The notes under the pieces were generated by a model, which worked only from the letters and a program-made list of their open reading frames with translations, was not told the DNA's origin and searched no databases. Made by a program: the position numbers and the translations under genes. From positions 1-35,078 of the forward strand of contig CAMEIX010000026.1 in assembly GCA_945919075.1 (NCBI GenBank): a stretch of DNA of 35,078 bases, in the 5' to 3' direction. The first letter of the stretch is position 1. Each line of letters opens with the position of its first letter. The DNA is from an uncultured Lachnospiraceae bacterium. Lineage in GTDB: Bacteria; Bacillota; Clostridia; Lachnospirales; Lachnospiraceae. Positions 25,562-33,609 of this stretch are shown here, in pieces.

Positions 25562-26526
25562 ACATGCAGATAAAAGGAACGGGTAGTTCACTTCCTGCAA
25601 ATGTCTTAACCAATGATGACCTTGCAAAATATGTGGAAACTTCCGATGAATGGATAAAAGAGCGGACCGGAATCGAAAAAAGACATATTTCCACAGGGGA
25701 AACCGTGGCTTCGCTCGCTTCCGAAGCCTGCATAAAAGCACTTGCGGATGCCGGAAAAAGTGCGGAGGATGTGGACCTTATTCTGGTAGCAACCTGTTCT
25801 CCGGAGATGGCGCTTCCCTGTGTGGCCTGTCAGGTACAGGATGCCATCGGTGCAGTAAATGCGGTAGCTTTTGATTTAAATGCAGCCTGTGCGGGCTTTC
25901 TGTTTGCCCTGCATACAGCCCATTCTTATATGGCTGCCGGCATTTATAAAAATGCACTGGTGGTGGGAGCAGAAGTACTTTCCAAGATTATCGACTGGGA
26001 AGACAGAGGAACCTGTATTCTGTTCGGAGATGGCGCCGGTGCCGTTTATGTGGAAGCAGATGCGGCTAAGGCATATAATTTTTCTTTTGTACAGCATGCG
26101 GATGGAAGAAAAGGTATGGTATTAAAGTGCGGTACCAGAAATCTTAAGAATCTCCTGTATTCCGGTGAAGAACAGTCCATGTTTGTAACCATGGACGGAA
26201 GGGAGATCTTCCAGTTTGCTGCCCGCCAGGTGCCGGGTTGTATCAATGAGTTGTTGGAAAAAACCAATCTTTCGGTGGACGATATCGATTACTTTTTGCT
26301 TCATCAGGCAAATTTGCGTATTATAGAAGCCATTGCCAAAAGGCTTAAGGCAGACATTTCCAAGTTTCCCGCTAATGTACAGAATGTAGGCAATATGTCC
26401 TCTGCATCCATTCCCGTACTTTTGGATGAATGCAGAAAAAGCGGGATGTTCAAACCGGGAATGAAACTGGTGCTTTCCGGATTCGGAGCGGGGCTTACTT
26501 ACGGTGCCTGTGTGATTACTTTGTAG
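25558..26526 (+). CDS. fabH: 3-oxoacyl-ACP synthase III
   Basis: FabH starts fatty acid synthesis by condensing an acyl-CoA primer with malonyl-ACP. The protein has 322 residues and the KAS III triad Cys111 (DLNAACAGF), His249 (LLHQANLRI) and Asn279 (NVGNMSSAS). The N-terminal TSDEWIKERTGIEKRH motif is typical. Its ATG overlaps the stop of the preceding gene (ATGA). Its position near the end of the operon differs from the usual place ahead of acpP. Confidence 0.96.
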   Translation: MNMQIKGTGSSLPANVLTNDDLAKYVETSDEWIKERTGIEKRHISTGETVASLASEACIKALADAGKSAEDVDLILVATCSPEMALPCVACQVQDAIGAVNAVAFDLNAACAGFLFALHTAHSYMAAGIYKNALVVGAEVLSKIIDWEDRGTCILFGDGAGAVYVEADAAKAYNFSFVQHADGRKGMVLKCGTRNLKNLLYSGEEQSMFVTMDGREIFQFAARQVPGCINELLEKTNLSVDDIDYFLLHQANLRIIEAIAKRLKADISKFPANVQNVGNMSSASIPVLLDECRKSGMFKPGMKLVLSGFGAGLTYGACVITL

Positions 26527-26651
26527 TTTCCGGGTTCCAAAAGGATTTAAGAAAAGGAAATTGCAATCTTTACCTCGAAAAAAGGTTGACCGCAGGACGA
26601 AAAAATGGTTAGATTAGTTTTATCAAATGTGCTTCAGAAAAGAGTGTAAAA

Positions 26652-27092
26652 ATGAGTGAAAGATCCAACCGCGGATTAAATGAAATGTTAGTAAATCTCT
26701 TCAACCATGTCATGGATGTGGAGGCCCAGGCAGTCATTACCGAGGAATTCAAAGATATCACGAATAATGATATGCATATAATAGAAGCTGTAGGAATTGA
26801 TGAACCCCGGAATATGTCCGAGATTGCCAAACGGCTCTGCGTTACGGTGGGGACGCTGACTACCAATATGAACGGCCTGGAGAAGAAGGGTTATATAATA
26901 AGAGAGCGCAGCACGGAGGATAAAAGGGTGGTTTTGGTCACCCTCACGGAAAGAGGACGCAAGGCCTTCTTCCATCACAGGGACTTTCATAAGAATATGA
27001 TAAAGTCTGTGGTAGTAGGACTGGATGAAGATGAAAAGCGCCTGCTCTACCGCTGTCTGGTCAAACTGGATAAGTTTTTTTCCGTGGAATAG
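26652..27092 (+). CDS. MarR-family repressor, probable FabT-type regulator of fatty acid synthesis
   Basis: The protein has 146 residues with a MarR winged helix-turn-helix: NMSEIAKRLCVTVGTLTTNM for the recognition region, then the wing with RSTEDKRVVLVTLTERG. MarR proteins bind dyads as dimers. In streptococci and lactococci the MarR-type FabT sits in this gene cluster and binds TTTGA-N3-TCAAA-like sites, which occur three times before acpP. Here the gene comes last, 125 bp after fabH, with a weak TTGACC (26586-26591) that might be its own promoter. FabT function is inferred from family, location and operators. Confidence 0.85.
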   Translation: MSERSNRGLNEMLVNLFNHVMDVEAQAVITEEFKDITNNDMHIIEAVGIDEPRNMSEIAKRLCVTVGTLTTNMNGLEKKGYIIRERSTEDKRVVLVTLTERGRKAFFHHRDFHKNMIKSVVVGLDEDEKRLLYRCLVKLDKFFSVE

Positions 27093-27128
27093 TTTTGAAA
27101 AATTGTTTTAGAAAAAAGAGTTTCCTTA

Positions 27129-27156
27129 TTGACATTTCTGAAAAAAGGTATAAAGT
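27129..27156 (+). promoter_or_regulatory. Probable promoter of the trp operon
   Basis: Consensus TTGACA (27129-27134), then a -10-like TAAAGT (27151-27156) at 16 nt. A TATAAA at 27149 would give only 14 nt. The -10 region is inside a 16-bp palindrome, and the T-box leader follows directly. Confidence 0.6.
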
Positions 27157-27164
27157 ACTTTATA
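27149..27164. promoter_or_regulatory. Perfect 16-bp palindrome over the trp -10 region
   Basis: TATAAAGTACTTTATA is self-complementary over its full length and covers the -10 box and probable start site of the trp transcript. That is the classic place for a repressor. No adjacent regulator other than the marR gene 57 bp upstream is evident. Binding is inference. Confidence 0.45.
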
Positions 27165-27169
27165 ACTTC

Positions 27170-27450
27170 ATCAAGTTAAACCGTTGAAGCGGAGATAAAG
27201 ATAACGATGCTCCTACAGAGAGCCCGGGTTGCTGAGATCGGGTGGAAAACAAATTATCAAATGGACCGCTGAGGGTACAGGGAAATCCTTTCGGAGAGTA
27301 TTCTGTAACGTGTGGGCATACGTCAGTTGCCGGGGATATGAAGGTATCTCGCAAAGGGTCCGATGCAAGTCGGAAAGCAAGGTGGCACCGCGGATTTAGT
27401 GTAAGTTCGTCCTTGACAGAATAGGAGTATTCTGTCAGGGATTTTTTATT
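27170..27450 (+). ncRNA. T-box leader riboswitch with Trp (UGG) specifier
   Basis: The leader shows the T-box features in order: the AGAGAG bulge (27217-27222), the GGTTGCTGAGA segment inside a CCCG/CGGG stem, a specifier region with helices GATAA/TTATC and GCGG/CCGC, and the conserved GGTGGCACCGCGG antiterminator box (27381-27393). The specifier codon is TGG at 27262-27264 followed by a purine, matching tRNA-Trp. Uncharged tRNA-Trp would stabilise the antiterminator and turn on trpDCFBA. The terminator arm is listed separately. The leader starts soon after the promoter at 27129, though its exact 5' end is estimated. Confidence 0.93.
27411..27447 (+). terminator. T-box-controlled terminator before trpD
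   Basis: Arms CCTTGACAGAATA (27411-27423) and TATTCTGTCAGGG (27428-27440) form a 13-bp stem with one G-U pair and a GGAG loop, followed by ATTTTTTATT. It lies 18 nt past the T-box motif, the normal arrangement for transcription attenuation. Confidence 0.93.
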
Positions 27451-27524
27451 TAGCGAGTCTTAAACTTCCTAAAGATCCATGGCAGAAAAGCAGTGGCAGA
27501 TGCCAAAGGAAAGGAGAAAAGACA

Positions 27525-28547
27525 ATGATTAAAGAAGCAATTGTAAAAATCGTAGACAAACAGGATTTAACTTATGAGGAGGCCTATGCCGTAATCAATG
27601 AGATTATGAGTGGGGAAACCAGTGCAACCCAGAATGCGGCATTTCTGGCGGCTCTGTCTACGAAGAGTACCAAAGCAGAAACCATCGATGAAATAGCAGG
27701 CTGTGCGGCAGCCATGCGCGACCATGCCACCAAGGTGGAACATGATATGGAGGTTATGGAAATCGTAGGAACCGGAGGGGACAATGCGCAAAGCTTTAAC
27801 ATTTCTACTACTTCCGCTCTGGTAGCGGCAGCAGGCGGTGTGAAGGTGGCAAAACACGGAAACCGTGCGGCATCCTCCAAATGCGGAACCGCGGATTGCC
27901 TTGAAGCATTGGGAGTAAATATTGACCAGTCCCCGGAAAAGTGTGTGGAACTCTTAAAAGAAGTGGGGATGTGCTTCTTCTTTGCACAAAAGTATCATAC
28001 CTCCATGAAATATGTGGGACCCATTCGTAAGGAGCTGGGAATCCGTACCGTATTCAATATTCTGGGACCGCTTACCAATCCGGCATCACCGAGTATGCAG
28101 CTTCTGGGTGTCTATGACGAATCTTTGGTAGAGCCGCTTGCAAGGGTACTTACGAACCTTGGAGTAAAACGTGGTATGGTAGTGTACGGACAGGACAAAC
28201 TGGATGAAATCTCCTTAAGTTCCAAAACCACGGTATGTGAATTTGCGGATGGTGCTTACAAAAGTTATGTCATCAATCCGGAAGAACTGGGCATGAAGAT
28301 GTGCACCAAGGAAGAACTGGTGGGTGGCACTCCCGAAGAAAACGCAGCCATCACAAGAGCTATCTTAGATGGTGAGAAAGGCCCCAAGAGGGATGCCGTT
28401 CTCTTAAATGCCGGTGCTGCTTTATACATTGCACAGAAGGCGGACAGTCTGAAGGCAGGTACCAAGCTGGCAGCTTCCCTGATTGACAGCGGAGCCGCAA
28501 AGAAAACCCTTGAGAAATTCATTGAAGTTTCCAATAAAGAGGACTGA
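27525..28547 (+). CDS. trpD: Anthranilate phosphoribosyltransferase
   Basis: TrpD joins anthranilate and PRPP to give phosphoribosylanthranilate. The protein has 340 residues, with the PRPP-binding [14 protein letters not shown] motif and the [21 protein letters not shown] segment (given in two parts: [20 protein letters not shown]). AAAGGAGAAAAG precedes the ATG. It is the first gene after the T-box. trpE and trpG, which make anthranilate and normally come first, are not here, and TrpD is not fused to a glutaminase domain. Confidence 0.96.
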   Translation: MIKEAIVKIVDKQDLTYEEAYAVINEIMSGETSATQNAAFLAALSTKSTKAETIDEIAGCAAAMRDHATKVEHDMEVMEIVGTGGDNAQSFNISTTSALVAAAGGVKVAKHGNRAASSKCGTADCLEALGVNIDQSPEKCVELLKEVGMCFFFAQKYHTSMKYVGPIRKELGIRTVFNILGPLTNPASPSMQLLGVYDESLVEPLARVLTNLGVKRGMVVYGQDKLDEISLSSKTTVCEFADGAYKSYVINPEELGMKMCTKEELVGGTPEENAAITRAILDGEKGPKRDAVLLNAGAALYIAQKADSLKAGTKLAASLIDSGAAKKTLEKFIEVSNKED

Positions 28548-28549
28548 AC

Positions 28550-29335
28550 ATGAGTACAATCTTAGACACTATCGCAGCCTATGCAAAGGTCAGGGTGGAG
28601 CAGGATAAAGAAGCACTACCTTTGGAACAGCTAAAAGAAATGGTAAAGGTTCCCTTCCCTGAAGATAATCCATTCTACCGGAACTTAAAAAAGCCCGGTA
28701 TCCGTTTCATTTGTGAGATTAAAAAAGCTTCCCCTTCCAAAGGAATTATTGCCGAAGAATTTCCCTATGTGGAAATTGCGAAGGAATATGAAGCCGCCGG
28801 TGCCGATTGTATCTCCTGTCTGACGGAGCCGAAGTGGTTCTTAGGTTCCGATCAAATCTTTACGGAGATCCGGAAAAGTGTAAAGACTCCCATGATCCGC
28901 AAAGATTTTGTGGTGGACGAATACCAGATCTATCAGGCAAAAGTCATGGGAAGTAATGCAATTCTGCTTATCTGTGCCATCCTTGACAAAGATACGATTG
29001 CAAAATACCTGAATATCTGTCACAGTCTGGGCATGGTGGCAATTGTTGAGACCCATGATGACAAAGAAATCAGGGAAGCAGTAGAAGCCGGAGCAAAAAT
29101 CATTGGGGTAAACAATCGCAACCTGAAAGATTTTACCGTGGATATCGATAACAGTCAAAAATTGCGTTCCCTGGTACCGGAGGATATTCTGTTTGTGGCA
29201 GAAAGCGGCATCAAAACGCCGGAAGATATCAAAGCATTGAAGGAAGCCAAGGTAGACGCAGTGCTGATCGGGGAAACCCTGATGCGTGCAAAAGATAAAA
29301 CCCTGATGTTAAAAAAACTGCGCGGTGAGGATTGA
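28550..29335 (+). CDS. trpC: Indole-3-glycerol-phosphate synthase
   Basis: TrpC closes the indole ring, converting carboxyphenylaminodeoxyribulose phosphate to indole-3-glycerol phosphate. The protein has 261 residues in a TIM barrel, with CEIKKASPSKGII, the FVVDEYQIYQA segment, GVNNRNLKDFTVD and VLIGETLMRA. It begins 2 nt after trpD, so translation is probably coupled. It is monofunctional; TrpF is a separate gene. Confidence 0.96.
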   Translation: MSTILDTIAAYAKVRVEQDKEALPLEQLKEMVKVPFPEDNPFYRNLKKPGIRFICEIKKASPSKGIIAEEFPYVEIAKEYEAAGADCISCLTEPKWFLGSDQIFTEIRKSVKTPMIRKDFVVDEYQIYQAKVMGSNAILLICAILDKDTIAKYLNICHSLGMVAIVETHDDKEIREAVEAGAKIIGVNNRNLKDFTVDIDNSQKLRSLVPEDILFVAESGIKTPEDIKALKEAKVDAVLIGETLMRAKDKTLMLKKLRGED

Positions 29336-29378
29336 AACATAGTGAAATCCGCACTTCATGAAACCTAAGGAGGCACCT

Positions 29379-29975
29379 ATGAAACAGGTCAAAATCTGCG
29401 GACTGATGTGTGAGCAGGATATTGCCTATGTAAATGAAATCGGCCCCGATTATTGCGGGTTCATTATCAACTTTTCCAAAAGCCATCGGAATCTTTCCAA
29501 AGAGCAAGTGAGAAAACTTCGGAAAGGATTAAAGGAAAACATTAAGCCGGTGGGCGTTTTCGTGGATGAACCATTAGAACAAGTTGCAGAATTACTCAAT
29601 GAAGGAAGCATTGAAATCGCACAGTTACACGGAAATGAAGACAATGACTATATTGAAAGGTTGAAAAATTTAACATATAAACCCATATGGAAGGCATTCC
29701 AGATAAAAAGCAGAGAAGATGTGGAAGCAGCTGGGAAATCCAAAGCAGATTTTGTAATCTTAGACAAGGGACAGGGCAGCGGCGAGACTTTTGACTGGTC
29801 CTATCTGGATGCTATGACAAGACCCTTTGGACTGGCAGGCGGACTTAACATTGATAATGTAAAAGAGGCCCTGCGGACAAAAGCCATACTACTGGATGCT
29901 TCAGGCGGTGTGGAGACAAATCAAAGAAAAGATAAGGAAAAAATACGCGCATTTGTGGAAGCAGTAAAAGCTTAA
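29379..29975 (+). CDS. trpF: Phosphoribosylanthranilate isomerase
   Basis: TrpF isomerises phosphoribosylanthranilate. I start it at 29379 (MKQVKICGLM) because AAGGAGG lies 6 nt upstream and KICGL is the conserved N-terminus; an in-frame ATG at 29358 adds residues that are really the ribosome binding site. The protein has 198 residues, with catalytic Cys7, the FVILDKGQGSGETFDW region and LLDASGGVETN at the phosphate-binding end. Confidence 0.95.
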   Translation: MKQVKICGLMCEQDIAYVNEIGPDYCGFIINFSKSHRNLSKEQVRKLRKGLKENIKPVGVFVDEPLEQVAELLNEGSIEIAQLHGNEDNDYIERLKNLTYKPIWKAFQIKSREDVEAAGKSKADFVILDKGQGSGETFDWSYLDAMTRPFGLAGGLNIDNVKEALRTKAILLDASGGVETNQRKDKEKIRAFVEAVKA

Positions 29976-30010
29976 CAGGCGTGGGAAATAAAGGATAGGA
30001 AGGTACAGAC

Positions 30011-31201
30011 ATGGAAGAAAGAAAAGGACGTTTCGGTGTGCACGGCGGACAATATATCCCGGAAACGCTGATGAACGCAGTTATTGAATTGGAAAAAGCA
30101 TATAATCATTATAAGGATGATCCGGAGTTTAACAGAGAGCTTACCGAGTTGTTCAATGATTACGCAGGCAGACCCAGCCGCCTGTATTATGCGGGAAAAA
30201 TGACCGCAGACTTAGGCGGAGCAAAGATTTATCTGAAAAGAGAAGATTTGAATCATACCGGCTCCCATAAGATTAATAATGTACTTGGTCAGGCGCTCCT
30301 TGCCAAGAAAATGGGTAAGACCAGACTGATTGCAGAAACCGGTGCAGGCCAGCATGGAGTTGCGACGGCAACCGCAGCAGCACTCCTCGGAATGGAGTGT
30401 GTAGTATTCATGGGTAAGGAAGATACCGAGAGACAGGCTTTGAATGTTTATCGTATGCGGCTTTTGGGTTCCACCGTAATCCCGGTAACAAGCGGAACCG
30501 CAACCTTGAAGGATGCCGTATCGGAAGCTATGCGGGAGTGGACCAATCGGATTGATGATACGCATTACTGTTTAGGCTCCGTTATGGGACCCCATCCCTT
30601 CCCCACTATTGTCCGCGATTTTCAGTCTGTCATATCCAAGGAGATCAAGGAGCAGATTTTAGAAAAGGAGGGAAAATTACCCGATGCGGTGGTTGCCTGT
30701 GTGGGCGGCGGCAGTAATGCCATCGGTGCATTTTGCCACTTTATTGAGGATAAAGATGTCCGGCTCATTGGTTGTGAGGCAGCCGGAAGAGGGATTGATA
30801 CCTTTGAAACAGCAGCTACCATTAATACCGGCAAATTGGGGATTTTCCATGGTATGAAATCCTATTTCTGTCAGGATGAATATGGCCAGATTGCTCCTGT
30901 ATATTCCATTTCCGCAGGGCTTGATTATCCCGGTATCGGACCGGAGCATGCATGGCTTCATGATACAGGCAGGGCAGAATATGTAGCTATCACGGATGAC
31001 GAAGCCGTAAATGCCTTTGAATATTTAAGCCGCACAGAGGGTATTATCCCGGCCATCGAAAGTGCCCATGCCATTGCAGAAGTCATGAAGCTGGCACCCA
31101 CCATGGACAAGGATCAGATTATTGTAGTCAATATATCCGGCAGAGGAGATAAGGACTGTGCTGCCATTGCAAGATACAGAGGAGAGAATATCCATGAGTA
31201 A
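30011..31201 (+). CDS. trpB: Tryptophan synthase beta subunit
   Basis: TrpB joins indole and serine using pyridoxal phosphate. The 396-residue protein is of the TrpB1 type. The PLP lysine is Lys87 in HTGSHKINN, the same number as in Salmonella. The phosphate-binding GGGSNAIG and the tunnel/COMM segment around [20 protein letters not shown] are intact. GGAAGG precedes the ATG. The stop overlaps the trpA start by 8 nt, so the two subunits are made in step. Confidence 0.97.
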   Translation: MEERKGRFGVHGGQYIPETLMNAVIELEKAYNHYKDDPEFNRELTELFNDYAGRPSRLYYAGKMTADLGGAKIYLKREDLNHTGSHKINNVLGQALLAKKMGKTRLIAETGAGQHGVATATAAALLGMECVVFMGKEDTERQALNVYRMRLLGSTVIPVTSGTATLKDAVSEAMREWTNRIDDTHYCLGSVMGPHPFPTIVRDFQSVISKEIKEQILEKEGKLPDAVVACVGGGSNAIGAFCHFIEDKDVRLIGCEAAGRGIDTFETAATINTGKLGIFHGMKSYFCQDEYGQIAPVYSISAGLDYPGIGPEHAWLHDTGRAEYVAITDDEAVNAFEYLSRTEGIIPAIESAHAIAEVMKLAPTMDKDQIIVVNISGRGDKDCAAIARYRGENIHE

Positions 31202-31967
31202 AATAAAAAGTGCATTCGAAAACAAAAAAGCCTTCATACCCTTTATCACCTGTGGGGACCCCAGTCTTGATATGACCAAGAAACTGGTAAAAGCCATGGC
31301 GGAAAATGGAGCGGATCTGATTGAACTGGGAATTCCATTCTCCGATCCCACTGCGGAAGGTCCTGTCATTCAGACAGCAAGCCTGCGGGCTCTGACGGCC
31401 GGAACCACTACGGATAAAATATTTGACATGGTTCGTGAAATTCGGAAGGAAGTAAGTGTTCCCATGGTTTTTATGACCTATGCCAATGTAGTGTATTCCT
31501 ACGGCATCGAAAAATTTGTAAAGACTGCAGCAGAGATTGGCATGGACGGTCTCATTCTTCCAGATGTTCCCTTTGAGGAAAAAGAAGAATTCGCACCTAC
31601 CTGTCGCCAATATGGTCTGGATTTTATCAGTCTGATTGCTCCTACCAGCAACGACCGGATTGCCATGATAGCCAAGAAAGCAGAAGGCTTTGTTTACTGC
31701 GTTTCTTCCCTTGGCGTGACAGGGGTGCGCACCAATATTACCACTGATGTGGGTGCTATGGTAGAACAGGTTAAGAAGGTAAATCCTACTATTCCCTGTG
31801 CTATCGGCTTCGGCATCTCCACTCCCGAACAGGCCGGCAACATGGCAAAATATGCAGACGGGGTGATTGTGGGCTCCGCCATTGTCCGCCGCATCGGCGA
31901 GTTCGGTGACAAGGCCGAAATACCTGTAGCACAGTATGTATCGGAAATGAAGAATGCGTTAAAATAA
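31194..31967 (+). CDS. trpA: Tryptophan synthase alpha subunit
   Basis: TrpA splits indole-3-glycerol phosphate and passes indole to TrpB. The start is 31194 ([20 protein letters not shown]), overlapping the end of trpB; an upstream in-frame ATG at 31158 lies deep inside trpB and adds nothing conserved. The protein has 257 residues. Glu44 in [10 protein letters not shown] matches catalytic Glu49 of Salmonella. The second catalytic position (Asp60) is Glu55 here (TAEGPVIQ), a conservative change. LPDVPFEE and the end motif [11 protein letters not shown] are normal. A strong terminator follows. Confidence 0.95.
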   Translation: MSKIKSAFENKKAFIPFITCGDPSLDMTKKLVKAMAENGADLIELGIPFSDPTAEGPVIQTASLRALTAGTTTDKIFDMVREIRKEVSVPMVFMTYANVVYSYGIEKFVKTAAEIGMDGLILPDVPFEEKEEFAPTCRQYGLDFISLIAPTSNDRIAMIAKKAEGFVYCVSSLGVTGVRTNITTDVGAMVEQVKKVNPTIPCAIGFGISTPEQAGNMAKYADGVIVGSAIVRRIGEFGDKAEIPVAQYVSEMKNALK

Positions 31968-32010
31968 AAAAATTCAGTTTATTAAAATCTTGATAAGGAA
32001 ATAAAAGAGT

Positions 32011-32050
32011 AATGGAACTTTACGTAAATGAAAAGTTCCATTATTTTTTA
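32011..32050 (+). terminator. Rho-independent terminator of the trp operon
   Basis: Perfect 11-bp stem, AATGGAACTTT (32011-32021) and AAAGTTCCATT (32032-32042), with a 10-nt loop, followed by ATTTTTTATT. It ends the trpDCFBA transcript 44 nt after trpA. Confidence 0.9.
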
Positions 32051-32113
32051 TTATATACAACCAATATCTTTCGTGAAGCGTCTAATGAATGTAAGCAGAA
32101 GGTGCTTCATATT

Positions 32114-32129
32114 ACATTTGGCCAAATGT
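32114..32129. promoter_or_regulatory. Perfect 16-bp palindrome just upstream of the ECF sigma gene
   Basis: ACATTTGGCCAAATGT is fully self-complementary and ends 16 nt before the ATG at 32146. An overlapping inverted repeat, AATGTAA/TTACATT (32088-32094/32112-32118), precedes it. It could be an operator for the sigma operon or an mRNA hairpin that hides the ribosome binding site. No convincing sigma-A promoter was found between the trp terminator and this site. Confidence 0.5.
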
Positions 32130-32145
32130 TGAAACTGGAGGAACA

Positions 32146-32664
32146 ATGGATAAACTTGTGAAGAAAGCGCAAAATGGGGATGCAGAGGCTTTTATTACCC
32201 TGATGGAACAGAATAAGCAGACAATGAAACGGATTGCAATTGCTTATCTTGGAAATGAGGAGGATGTGGCGGATGCGATACAGGAAACCATTTTAGATGC
32301 TTTTGAAAAGAAATGCACTTTGAAAAAACCAGAGTTTTTTAAGACCTGGCTCATCAGAATCCTAATCAATAACTGCATCACAATTCAAAGAAAAAAAGCA
32401 AAAGTGATTTCCATGGATTTGGTAGAAGCGGACCAACAGACAAAACTTAATTTAGAGACGTTTCATATTGTTCAAAATTCTGATCTGGAATTTTTCGATT
32501 TATTACAAAAGCTTCCAAAGGAAAGTCGAATTATATTTCAAATGTATTATGGAGAACAATTTACAACCAAAGAAATTGCCAAATTACTTCATTTGAAGGA
32601 AAGTACAGTAAAAAGCAGGATTCATAGGGGCAAGGAGCAGCTTAGAACACAGCTTGACATTTAG
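32146..32664 (+). CDS. ECF-type RNA polymerase sigma factor
   Basis: The protein has 172 residues. Sigma region 2 covers about 10-75 (YLGNEEDVADAIQETILDAF for regions 2.1-2.2) with KTWLIRILINNC after it, and region 4 covers about 115-170 (KLPKESRIIFQMYY, TTKEIAKLLHLKESTVKSRI). Region 3 is absent, as in ECF sigmas. CTGGAGGAACA precedes the ATG. The gene is followed after 14 nt by the anti-sigma-like gene, the normal two-gene layout. The signal is unknown. Confidence 0.92.
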   Translation: MDKLVKKAQNGDAEAFITLMEQNKQTMKRIAIAYLGNEEDVADAIQETILDAFEKKCTLKKPEFFKTWLIRILINNCITIQRKKAKVISMDLVEADQQTKLNLETFHIVQNSDLEFFDLLQKLPKESRIIFQMYYGEQFTTKEIAKLLHLKESTVKSRIHRGKEQLRTQLDI

Positions 32665-32678
32665 GAGGAAATGAAAGA

Positions 32679-33533
32679 ATGGAAGAGTATAATGAAAAAA
32701 ATATAAAAAGAATCATGAGAGGAGATATCCTTGATAGCCCGCTAATTGATGAAAAAATAAATCAGACATATGACGCAATCAGAGATCTTTCGTCCGTAGT
32801 ATCTTATGAAGAAAGAAAACGTACAGGTTTGGCGGGTTTACGGAAAGCGATAGTGGCCCTTGTTGCTTATTCAAAACATCAGAAATCTCAATTTGAAGGA
32901 AGTATTGATGCTCAAAATGCAGAAAGCAGGAAAGTCCGGATAATAGAAGAGGATATGGTCAATATGTGTGGAGGTACCTTCACGCTCATAGATGTACAAG
33001 TTCTGGATTCCTGTGAAGGACTTGATGGGAATGCAATGTGCGAAAATAAGATTGCATATGAAAAGATATTTGATGAACAGGGAAGAGTCAATTCTTACAA
33101 AAGAGAAACAGTTACTTATGGAGATGGCATATCACAACCACAGCGATCAGTAGTTGAAAGAAATGTTATCAACCCGAAGATTGTATACGTAACAGCACAG
33201 TATGAAAATGTGAATCCATTTTCAAATGGCAGAATAGAGATTCCTGATTTGACATTTTATGAAGAAAGTAATGAAGGAACAAGTCTATATATAAGAGATT
33301 ATGTTCGCCCGGATTATGTAAGGGATGCTATGACAGACAATGCCCCTTTCTATTTTGAGGAAACCCTTGGTGGAAAAGAATTCTATTTTACCGAAATCCA
33401 AAAGGGAATCACCACCGTACATTTTGCCTATCTGGTAGATGACGATATGTTAGATAAAATGGCTTTGAATTTAACCCCCTGGGTTGACAGTAATTATGCA
33501 CCTGTACTTGTAGATATTTCAGTTGATGAATGA
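32679..33533 (+). CDS. Anti-sigma-factor-like partner of the ECF sigma, no clear membrane helix
   Basis: The protein has 284 residues. The N-terminus (EYNEKNIKRIMRGDI, EKINQTYDAIRDL) resembles the short sigma-binding segment of clostridial anti-sigma factors found next to ECF genes. Where such proteins usually have one membrane helix, this one has only a short mildly hydrophobic run (about 51-64, LAGLRKAIVALVAY) followed at once by SKHQKSQ, too short and too polar to span a membrane well. The remaining 210 residues are beta-rich and acidic, like the sensor part of these proteins. AGGAGG precedes the ATG. The role is inferred from context; I do not recognise the family with certainty. Confidence 0.6.
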   Translation: MEEYNEKNIKRIMRGDILDSPLIDEKINQTYDAIRDLSSVVSYEERKRTGLAGLRKAIVALVAYSKHQKSQFEGSIDAQNAESRKVRIIEEDMVNMCGGTFTLIDVQVLDSCEGLDGNAMCENKIAYEKIFDEQGRVNSYKRETVTYGDGISQPQRSVVERNVINPKIVYVTAQYENVNPFSNGRIEIPDLTFYEESNEGTSLYIRDYVRPDYVRDAMTDNAPFYFEETLGGKEFYFTEIQKGITTVHFAYLVDDDMLDKMALNLTPWVDSNYAPVLVDISVDE

Positions 33534-33544
33534 TAAAAAGCATA

Positions 33545-33600
33545 CCCCTTAAGAACTGTACATGCATTGTAAAAAAGGTTCTTAAGGGGTTTTCTTTTAT
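33545..33600. terminator. Terminator between the convergent sigma-system genes
   Basis: Perfect 12-bp stem CCCCTTAAGAAC (33545-33556) and GTTCTTAAGGGG (33578-33589) with a 21-nt loop, then TTTTCTTTTATT on the plus strand. On the minus strand the hairpin is followed by a CTTTTTATC stretch after a few bases, so it can also serve the gene that ends at 33610. Confidence 0.88.
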
Positions 33601-33609
33601 TAAAACTGT

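Noticed and set aside
26610..26630. A fourth FabT-like operator upstream of the marR gene
   Set aside because: Only the right half (ATCAAA) matches; the left half is degenerate, so autoregulation cannot be supported from sequence.
27242..27424. Small open frame (60 codons) in the trp leader
   Set aside because: It runs through the T-box specifier region and antiterminator, where the RNA structure explains the sequence. It has no proper ribosome binding site and no run of Trp codons.
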